This document shows, piece after piece, positions 14,863 to 21,331 of a DNA stretch of 22,200 nt (position 1 is its first letter; the number at the start of each line of letters is the position of its first letter). The position numbers and the translations under genes were made by a program. The DNA is from CAYUQT01 sp964596165 (lineage in GTDB: Bacteria; Planctomycetota; Phycisphaerae; UBA1845; JAFGLZ01): NCBI GenBank assembly GCA_964596165.1, contig CAZQTW010000086.1, positions 1-22,200 of the forward strand. The letters run 5' to 3'. A model generated the notes under the pieces. That model was not told the origin of the DNA, ran no database searches, and saw only the letters and a program-made list of their open reading frames with translations.

Positions 14863-16662
14863 ATGGACTATCTTGAAAAAGCGACCCGCAACTTCTTCTT
14901 CACCGGCAAGGGCGGCGTGGGGAAAACCACGCTGGCTTGCGCCACGGCCGTTGCACTGGCCGATCGCGGTGAGCGAGTGCTCTTGGTGAGCACGGACCCG
15001 GCATCGAATCTGGACGAGGTACTCGGCGTTGCGTTAAGCGGCAGCCCAACGCCCGTACCAGAAGTCGCCGGTCTCGTTGCGATCAACGTCAATCCCGAAG
15101 CGGCGGCCCGCGAGTACCGGGAGCGAGTCGTCGGACCCTATCGCGGGGTCCTGCCCGCCACCGCGATTGCCAGCATGGAAGAGCAGCTTTCCGGCTCCTG
15201 CACGACCGAGATCGCCGCCTTCGACGAGTTCTCTCGGCTCCTGGGCGATCCCCGGGCGACTGCCCAGTTCGATCATGTGATTTTCGACACGGCCCCCACG
15301 GGCCACACCCTGCGATTGCTCTCGCTCCCGTCGGCCTGGACCGGATTCATCGCGGCCAACACCACGGGCACTTCTTGCCTCGGACCAGTTGCCGGGTTGC
15401 AGCGGCAGCGAGAACTCTACCAGGCCACGATCGAGGCCCTGTCCAACGGAGCGCTGACAACGCTCGTTCTTGTCAGCAGGCCCGAGTCGTCCGCCTTGAG
15501 CGAGGCCGCACGGTGCAGCCGGGAACTGGCATCGTTGGGCGTGAGCAACCAACATCTGGTCGTCAACGGCATCTTTCGCGCGGCGGCGGCCGATGACCCG
15601 ATTGCCGTCGCAATGGAACGTCGCTGCCAAGATGCCTTGTCGGCACTGGCCGAGACACTGGCCGCATTTCCACGCACTGAGTTGGCGTTGGTTCCTCGGA
15701 ATCTCCTGGGTGCGGCTGCTCTGAGAGCGTTCTTTCAAGCACTCAATAGGGCCGTTCCCGAAGGCTTGGATTCGAGACTCGCCGCAACGATGACGCTACC
15801 GTCGCCCTTGATGGAACTCGTGGATGAAATCGCTCTATCGGGCAGAGGCGTTGTCCTGACGATGGGAAAGGGCGGCGTGGGCAAGACCACGGTGGCCGCC
15901 GCGATAGCCGTCGAATTGGCTAGACGCGGCCGTCAGGTTCATCTGACCACCACGGACCCGGCGGCCCACGTCCACGACACGGTGGGCGAGGGCCTGCTCG
16001 GCTTGACCGTGAGTCGGATCAACCCCGAGGAGGTGACCAAAGCCTATCAGGCCGAGGTCATGGCAACGGCCGGAGCCGGCCTCGACGCCGAGGGACGAGC
16101 ACTTTTGGAAGAGGACTTGCGATCGCCGTGTACCGAGGAAATCGCGGTGTTCCGTGCTTTTGCCCAGGCGGTGGACGCCGGAAACGACGGCTATGTCGTG
16201 CTCGACACGGCCCCGACCGGACACACGATCCTGCTGCTGGATGCCGCCCTGGCCTATCACCGAGAGTTGTCGCGTCAGGCATCGGACATGCCTAGCGCCG
16301 TCCGCGAGTTGCTGCCTCGTCTGCGTGATCCGCAGTTTACCCGCGTGCTGATCGTGACGCTTCCCGAGGCCACACCGGTCCACGAGGCCGCCAAGTTGCA
16401 GGAAGACCTGCGGAGAGCGGACATTCATCCATTCGCCTGGATAGTGAACCAGAGCCTCTCGCCGCTTGACGTGCTCGATCCGGTTCTGGTTGCCCGAAAG
16501 GCGTGCGAAGCAGGTTACATCCGCGAAGTGGTGGACGGATTATCGCAGCGTGTTGCCCTGGTCCCGTGGCTGATCGAAGCGCCCGTCGGTGCTGATAGGC
16601 TCCAGACAACGCTGACGTTCAGGCTACCCAACGACGTGTTGCAGATGGCCAAGGCCGGGTGA
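14863..16662 (+). CDS. arsA: Arsenical pump-driving ATPase ArsA (two-domain)
   Basis: 599 residues, close to the 583 of the R773 protein, with two homologous ATPase halves. P-loops are GKGGVGKTT at 15-23 and 335-343. The two DTAPTGHT signal-transduction motifs begin at Asp142 and Asp448. The three As(III)-site cysteines are conserved almost to the number: Cys113 (SGSCTTEI), Cys172 (TSCLGP) and Cys423 (SPCTEEI). ArsA hydrolyses ATP when As(III) binds and drives the membrane pump ArsB or, in some operons, Acr3 (family knowledge). No ArsB or Acr3 gene is in the window, so its membrane partner is outside or is one of the permeases seen here. It follows arsD, and a large repeat protein starts 43 bp after its stop. 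Confidence 0.97.
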   Translation: MDYLEKATRNFFFTGKGGVGKTTLACATAVALADRGERVLLVSTDPASNLDEVLGVALSGSPTPVPEVAGLVAINVNPEAAAREYRERVVGPYRGVLPATAIASMEEQLSGSCTTEIAAFDEFSRLLGDPRATAQFDHVIFDTAPTGHTLRLLSLPSAWTGFIAANTTGTSCLGPVAGLQRQRELYQATIEALSNGALTTLVLVSRPESSALSEAARCSRELASLGVSNQHLVVNGIFRAAAADDPIAVAMERRCQDALSALAETLAAFPRTELALVPRNLLGAAALRAFFQALNRAVPEGLDSRLAATMTLPSPLMELVDEIALSGRGVVLTMGKGGVGKTTVAAAIAVELARRGRQVHLTTTDPAAHVHDTVGEGLLGLTVSRINPEEVTKAYQAEVMATAGAGLDAEGRALLEEDLRSPCTEEIAVFRAFAQAVDAGNDGYVVLDTAPTGHTILLLDAALAYHRELSRQASDMPSAVRELLPRLRDPQFTRVLIVTLPEATPVHEAAKLQEDLRRADIHPFAWIVNQSLSPLDVLDPVLVARKACEAGYIREVVDGLSQRVALVPWLIEAPVGADRLQTTLTFRLPNDVLQMAKAG

Positions 16663-16705
16663 GTGTTCCGGGAATCAACCGACAGCGAGTCAAGCGAGGT
16701 ACATC

Positions 16706-18781
16706 GTGAGCCATTTGAGACGATCACGGATGAAGTCCAGAGTCTGGAAGTTTGTGCTGGTGTTTGTCGTTTGGGCATGGGCTGGCTTGGACACCCTGTT
16801 TGCGGACGAAGGTACGGCACCGACAGACAGCGCCAAGAGCGCCCAGCCGCCCGAGCCGGTCGGCTGCCGTCTTGCCCCTTCGATGATTACCCTCTTGGAG
16901 GACGAGATCAAAGAGGGACTCCAGAAGCGCGGGATCGAATCCCGATTCGCTCAGTTCACCAGCTACGCGGGCGCAACACTCGATAACACGGCAGACCGAC
17001 GTAGTTGGTCCGAGTTAGCGGGAAACTGCCGACTGAATTGGTATGACAAGCTGTACCGCAACCCAAGCAAGTCCACGATCGAGGCCGAGCAATTCACGCG
17101 GAAACTGCACCAGGCCGTGTTGGCAGGTGATTCGGGACTGGGGCAAGTCCTGGAAATGGCCTCCGAGAAACTGGACGTGAAGTTGCCGCAGGGCACTTCG
17201 CCGGTCCAAGCGGCATCGCCGGAAGATGCCTTGACTGCGGTCGAGCGAGCGGTGACGGACGCAAAGACGGCTTATCAGGCCGCCCTTGCACCGCTCACTC
17301 CCGCCGAGCGTAGTCAATTGTGGCAAGGGCTTTACCCCGTGTTGACCGAGCAGGCCAGGTTCGGGCACACCGTGTCCGATCGCACGAGCGGACGCCAGTT
17401 GCTCGATCTCGTGGAGAAAATGGACCGTTCCTCCATGTACTCTGCCGCACGCGCTCTTATGCCGTTGACCAGCGCGAGGTTCTTGGAGCAACTCCGCAAG
17501 CTGCCCGAGCGAGGCAGTGTCACCGTGGAAGGCGCTACGGGAACTGTTCTCCAGCGAATCACCACGCCGGCCGGCGATATTCTCATTGGCGGCAAAGACA
17601 AGAACGTCTATGAACTGGACAAGATGCCCGGTGTCTGCGCGGTCATCGACGTGGGCGGAGACGACGAATACCGCGAGGGAGCGGTGTCGGCCGAGCGACC
17701 GATTTTGGTGATGATTGATCTAGCGGGCAACGACACCCACATCGCCACGACGCCCGGCGTACAGGGCGGCGCAGTGCTCGGAGTCTCGATGCTGCTCGAT
17801 TTGGAAGGCAACGATGTTTATCGAGCGCGTGACGTGGCTCAAGGATCGGCCCTGGGCGGAGTGGGCATTCTCGTGGACTACGCGGGGGATGATGGCTATG
17901 CCGGCTATCGCCGTGTTCAAGGTCAAGCGGTTGGCGGAATCGGAATCCTGATCGACCGTGACGGAAGCGACCGCTATCACGCCGCCATGTGGGGCCAAGG
18001 ATTCGGCGGCCCGCTGGGTTTCGGCCTGTTGGACGATCTTGCCGGAAAAGACCGTTACGTGCTGGGCGGACTCTATCTGAACTCCTTCGCGCCGGAGACG
18101 CCGGGCTACGAGGGCTGGGGCCAGGGCGTGGGTTCCGGTCTGCGGTCGGCCGCCAACGGCGGCATTGGCGTCATCTTGGACGGCGGCGGCGACGACGTGT
18201 ACGAGTACGACTACATGGCGCAGGGCGGCGGATACTGGTTCGGCCTGGGACTGGCCCGAGATTTCGGCGGAAACGACCGCCGGGTGTGTGGGACTCGAAA
18301 CGCATTTGACGGAGGAAAGCGGACCGAGCCATCCTTCGTGCGATACTCGTGCGGTTGGGGTTGTCACTACGCGCTGGGATTCTGCTTCGACGACGCGGGC
18401 AACGACACCTACGGCGGCACGATCATGGGCCTGGGGTTTGCCTGGGACATGTCCGTCGGATCGCTCTGCGACTTCGCTGGCAACGACCGCTACGAAGCCG
18501 AGCGAAAGCACACCCAGGGCTGCGGCGCGCAGGCAGGCGTCGGCATTCTGTTCGACTACGAGGGAGACGACACATACCTGGGGCAGAACCAAGGCTACGC
18601 CTCGCCCAGCGTCACCTACCACTCACCATCGTCTTGCGGCGGCAATTTCAGCTTCGTTGTGGACTACGGCGGCAAGGACCAGTACGGCTGCGGCGTCGAG
18701 AACAACACCTACAACCAGCGAGGCAGCGAAGGAGGCTTCCTCATCGACCGCCCGAAACGCGGCGAGAAGCAAGGCGACTAG
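16706..18781 (+). CDS. Large exported protein with twelve DxxGxDxY repeats
   Basis: 691 residues from a GTG at 16706 with GAGGT five bases upstream; an ATG at 16730 is an alternative. Sec signal (about 12-33, cleavage near LFA-DE). Residues 35-310 are mainly helical and acidic, with no domain I recognise. Residues 313-665 hold twelve repeats of the form hhDxxGxDxY, 24-40 residues apart, such as VIDVGGDDEY, LLDLEGNDVY, LVDYAGDDGY, CFDDAGNDTY, LFDYEGDDTY and VVDYGGKDQY, separated by QGxGxxGxG stretches. This suggests a beta-solenoid or propeller with one acidic, possibly calcium-binding, turn per repeat. Cysteines cluster in the last five repeats (YSCGWGCHY, TQGCGAQ, SSCGGN, YGCGVE). It follows arsA by 43 bp in the same direction and is probably cotranscribed. 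Function unknown. Confidence 0.75.
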   Translation: MSHLRRSRMKSRVWKFVLVFVVWAWAGLDTLFADEGTAPTDSAKSAQPPEPVGCRLAPSMITLLEDEIKEGLQKRGIESRFAQFTSYAGATLDNTADRRSWSELAGNCRLNWYDKLYRNPSKSTIEAEQFTRKLHQAVLAGDSGLGQVLEMASEKLDVKLPQGTSPVQAASPEDALTAVERAVTDAKTAYQAALAPLTPAERSQLWQGLYPVLTEQARFGHTVSDRTSGRQLLDLVEKMDRSSMYSAARALMPLTSARFLEQLRKLPERGSVTVEGATGTVLQRITTPAGDILIGGKDKNVYELDKMPGVCAVIDVGGDDEYREGAVSAERPILVMIDLAGNDTHIATTPGVQGGAVLGVSMLLDLEGNDVYRARDVAQGSALGGVGILVDYAGDDGYAGYRRVQGQAVGGIGILIDRDGSDRYHAAMWGQGFGGPLGFGLLDDLAGKDRYVLGGLYLNSFAPETPGYEGWGQGVGSGLRSAANGGIGVILDGGGDDVYEYDYMAQGGGYWFGLGLARDFGGNDRRVCGTRNAFDGGKRTEPSFVRYSCGWGCHYALGFCFDDAGNDTYGGTIMGLGFAWDMSVGSLCDFAGNDRYEAERKHTQGCGAQAGVGILFDYEGDDTYLGQNQGYASPSVTYHSPSSCGGNFSFVVDYGGKDQYGCGVENNTYNQRGSEGGFLIDRPKRGEKQGD

Positions 18782-19137
18782 GGACAAGGCTCGTGCAGAG
18801 GCGGCGTAACACATGCCGTGTTGTGCATGTCCGCGGTTTCCTCGGGCCGGGCCACCGAAATCCGTTCCAACCGAGAGATGCCTAGACAGCCCGCGCCTGC
18901 CACGACAAGAAAGACCCAGAGTCCGACATCTCGCGGCGGCATGAAGGTGAACAGAAACCCACCCCAAACACCGCAGAGCGATCCGTAGAGCAGTCTGCTG
19001 GTAGGATGAAAACGCAACAAGGTGCCGCAGCATTTGCACGGCCATTGTGACCAAAGCCAACCGACCAAGCATACCCGTGACCAATCCACTCGTTGCCCGC
19101 ACATCGGACAACCCAAACGGTGGTATTCGGGTTTCAT
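18778..19137 (-). CDS. Small zinc-ribbon membrane protein
   Basis: 119 residues; family not named. The N-terminal half is a zinc ribbon: RLGCPMCGQRV (Cys10, Cys13) and QWPCKCCGTLLRF (Cys34, Cys36, Cys37). Two hydrophobic helices follow (about 48-66 and 71-87) and a short polar tail with two more Cys. I recall similar CPxCG...WPCxxCG membrane proteins as small hypotheticals in planctomycetes. The start at 19137 is chosen because the ribbon begins directly after it; upstream codons run into the operator region. Its stop and that of the converging repeat-protein gene share the palindrome CTAG (18778-18781), so the two genes overlap tail to tail by four bases. It diverges from the thioredoxin-like gene, with the paired operators at 19264-19309 between them. 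Confidence 0.7.
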   Translation of the reverse strand: MKPEYHRLGCPMCGQRVDWSRVCLVGWLWSQWPCKCCGTLLRFHPTSRLLYGSLCGVWGGFLFTFMPPRDVGLWVFLVVAGAGCLGISRLERISVARPEETADMHNTACVTPPLHEPCP

Positions 19138-19258
19138 GGCAAATGCCTTTGTGGGTTGGAGCTGCTTCGACTGATGTCCCAAAGCATACCACCCCGAGCG
19201 GGGGCACGCAATAGGCAAAGTTGACTCTCGCGGAGAATTCGATACAAGCGGCTTAAAG

Positions 19259-19309
19259 TTACCATATACGCGCATCCGAATGTTTGCTAATATACGTCTT
19301 GGCGCATAT
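19259..19309 (+). promoter_or_regulatory. Paired ArsR-like operators before the thioredoxin-like gene
   Basis: Site 1 at 19264-19283 is ATATACG - CGCATC - CGAATGT. Site 2 at 19290-19309 is ATATACG - TCTTGG - CGCATAT, 26 bp on. TTACCA (19259-19264) lies where the -35 of the lipoprotein promoters lies; TAATAT at 19288-19293 is the best -10-like word, though its spacing from that -35 is long. Site 2 ends 90 bp before the GTG start at 19400. The same sites could act on the divergent zinc-ribbon gene. Confidence 0.7.
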
Positions 19310-19399
19310 ACCGCGTGTCGGCTGGGGAGAAGGACCTCGCCACGCTTTCCTGCATGGCGGCAGCAGTTCATCCCCGTGTATGAAGAGGAGAACCAGACC

Positions 19400-20251
19400 G
19401 TGAGGCGATTGACTCTTAGCGGCCTTGGATTGACATTGCTCGCGGCCAGTCTCTGGATGCTTGCCCTGAGCGGCTGCGGCAGTAGTTCGGCGCAGACGGG
19501 CAATACGGAGCGTGCGGCCGTGGATCGCACGACAACCGTGCCGGACAGAACAAACGATGGGTCAGGCAAGGGTATGGAGGCCATCCGGCAGGCGGCCGAC
19601 GCGGGCAAGTATCTGTTCGTCTTTTTCTCGAAGACAGATGACGACGAGACTCGCGACATGCGCAAGGTCTTCGACACAGCAATGGAGAAAGCAGCCGATC
19701 GCGCCCAGTGGGTCGCAGTGGACACAACCGACTCGTCGGAAAAGGCTATTGTAGCCAAGTTCGGTCTGGACCGCGCTCCGATGCCGTTGGTCTTGGCGAT
19801 GGCTCCCAACGGGGCCATTACGGGCGGCTTTCCCACGAAATTCGAGGAGCAGCAACTCTTGGAGGCTTTTGCCACTCCGACCACAGAAAAAGTGATGAAG
19901 GGACTCCAAAACGGCAAACTCGTGTTTGTGTGCGTCCAGAACGACAAGACGAAATCCAACGACGAAGCGATGAAAGGCGTTCGTGAGTTCAAGGCGGATG
20001 CACGCTTCGCCAGCGCCACTGAAATCGTGATGTTGGACCCGGCCGATCAGACCGAAGCCTCCTTCCTGGCCGACCTCAAGATCGACCCCAAGACGGAAGA
20101 AGCCGTCACCGCATTCTTGGCCCCTCCCGGCTCGGCAATCGCCGAGTATAAGGGCGCGACCGACAAGGAGGAACTGGCCGCCACACTTCAAAAGGCCAGT
20201 TCCGGCTGCGCGGGCGGCTCGTGCGGCCCGGGTGGATGCGGACCGCGGTAG
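19400..20251 (+). CDS. Thioredoxin-fold lipoprotein with C-x4-C-x4-C tail (copy 1)
   Basis: 283 residues from GTG 19400 with GAGGAG (19385-19390) nine bases upstream; an in-frame ATG at 19280 lies inside the operator and is rejected. Signal ends in the lipobox LSGC, so lipidation at Cys26. A thioredoxin-like domain follows: strand KYLFVFFSK, long helix, WVAVDTT, and the cis-Pro motif RAPMPLVLAM. The catalytic CxxC after the first strand is absent (SKTDDDE instead), so redox catalysis is unlikely. A second, similar half begins at KLVFVCVQND. The protein ends SGCAGGSCGPGGCGPR with Cys270, Cys275 and Cys280. The next gene is a paralogue with an identical tail layout. The tail resembles the Cys/Gly ends of the two small lipoproteins and of ArsD, suggesting metal or As(III) binding outside the cytoplasm (inference). 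Confidence 0.75.
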   Translation: MRRLTLSGLGLTLLAASLWMLALSGCGSSSAQTGNTERAAVDRTTTVPDRTNDGSGKGMEAIRQAADAGKYLFVFFSKTDDDETRDMRKVFDTAMEKAADRAQWVAVDTTDSSEKAIVAKFGLDRAPMPLVLAMAPNGAITGGFPTKFEEQQLLEAFATPTTEKVMKGLQNGKLVFVCVQNDKTKSNDEAMKGVREFKADARFASATEIVMLDPADQTEASFLADLKIDPKTEEAVTAFLAPPGSAIAEYKGATDKEELAATLQKASSGCAGGSCGPGGCGPR

Positions 20252-20328
20252 TAACCGCCGACTTGCCGCAACCAATATGTACTCACCGACCCGTGTTTCC
20301 CAATACTCTCCCTCGGAGGACTCGAAGA

Positions 20329-21132
20329 ATGAGGCTACTTTACCTGGCGATTGCCGCCGCTATTCTCGCGGCAAGTGCGACTACAACGACGGCTCAAGAC
20401 ACTGGCGCAATTCAGCTACCCACAACAATCCCCGTCAGCAAAGCTCAGACGGCTCTGGATCGGGCGGCGAACGCTCAGAAGTACCTTTTCTTGTTCTTCT
20501 GGAAGGAGAAGAACGAGCAGACCGACAAGGCGTGGAGCGTCTTTGAGCCGGCGGCCACGAAGCTGGCCGAGTCGGCCGATATGGTCTCGATCCAGATCAC
20601 CGATGGGGCCGAGCAGCCGATCGTGAATCGCTACGGCGTCAGCCGCGCCCCGATGCCGCTGGTCCTGGCTGTTGCCCCCTGCGGCGCGATCACCAAGGGA
20701 TTCACCAAGACCTTTGATGAGACGCAACTTCGCACTGCGTTTGTGAGCCGCTGCACCGAGCGCTGCATGAAGGCCCTCCAGAGCCGCAAGCTGGTGTTTG
20801 TTTGCGTCGTGGACCAGCCCGGTCCTCAAGGCCAGGTGACGATACCCCAGGGAGTCGAGGACTTCAAAGCGGACGAGAAATACGGTCGCGCGACCGAGAT
20901 CATCCTGGTCAGTGCCACGGACAAGAAGGAAGTGGACCTTCTCAAGGAAATGCAGGTTGATCCGAAAGGACCAAAACCCGTCGCCGTGTTCCTGGCACCG
21001 CCGGGCGCGATGATCGGAAAGTTCGACGGCCAGGCAACGAAGGGACAGATCGTGGCCAAGCTGGTATCGGCCATGTCGAATCCGTGCGCCGGCGGAAAAT
21101 GCGGCCCCGGCGGCTGCGGACCCAAGAAGTGA
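20329..21132 (+). CDS. Exported thioredoxin-fold protein with C-x4-C-x4-C tail (copy 2)
   Basis: 267 residues, ATG at 20329 with GGAGGA (20315-20320) eight bases before it. Here the signal is a normal Sec signal (LYLAIAAAILAASATTTTAQ, cleavage near AQ-DT) instead of a lipobox, so this copy should be free in the periplasm while copy 1 is membrane-anchored. The thioredoxin-like first half has KYLFLFFWKEKNEQ with no CxxC and the cis-Pro motif RAPMPLVLAVAPCGA. A second half begins at KLVFVCVVD. Extra cysteines appear in SRCTERC. The tail NPCAGGKCGPGGCGPKK has Cys253, Cys258 and Cys263, spaced as in copy 1. It lies 77 bp downstream of copy 1 with no operator of its own, so it is probably in the same transcript. 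Precise function unknown. Confidence 0.75.
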   Translation: MRLLYLAIAAAILAASATTTTAQDTGAIQLPTTIPVSKAQTALDRAANAQKYLFLFFWKEKNEQTDKAWSVFEPAATKLAESADMVSIQITDGAEQPIVNRYGVSRAPMPLVLAVAPCGAITKGFTKTFDETQLRTAFVSRCTERCMKALQSRKLVFVCVVDQPGPQGQVTIPQGVEDFKADEKYGRATEIILVSATDKKEVDLLKEMQVDPKGPKPVAVFLAPPGAMIGKFDGQATKGQIVAKLVSAMSNPCAGGKCGPGGCGPKK

Positions 21133-21154
21133 CGGAACGCAAAGGGGACGGTCC

Positions 21155-21285
21155 GCTCCGTGGAAAACATCGTACAGTGAGAGGGCTGCCCGGCGTCCGG
21201 GCGGGACGAAGGTCCGGCGTTACAGGCTCCCGGGCCATCGCCTCGCCGTGACACGGACGCCCGCGATCAGGGTTTTCCACGGAGC
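21155..21285 (+). repeat. Long inverted repeat enclosing a structured 103-nt spacer
   Basis: GCTCCGTGGAAAAC at 21155-21168 is the perfect inverse complement of GTTTTCCACGGAGC at 21272-21285. Inside, GGCGTCCG (21192-21199) pairs with CGGACGCC (21254-21261), ATCG (21169-21172) with CGAT (21264-21267), and GGAC (21204-21207) with GTCC (21212-21215) around GAAG. Transcribed, this would form a multi-branched RNA ending about 46 bases before the ABC permease start. It could be a leader that regulates the permease, a bidirectional stop or a small insertion with terminal repeats. It matches no riboswitch class I know by eye. Confidence 0.6.
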
Positions 21286-21331
21286 AGGGCAGTCCTTGAG
21301 CCAAAGACAAAAGAAATAGGAGATCAAACTC

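Noticed and set aside
19138..20019. Upstream extension of the zinc-ribbon protein frame on the minus strand
   Set aside because: The extension is antisense to the thioredoxin-like gene and crosses the operators; the recognisable protein begins at 19137.
21155..21285. Calling the inverted repeat a MITE-type mobile element
   Set aside because: No target-site duplication is visible at the flanks and no second copy is present in the window; left as an unexplained structured repeat.
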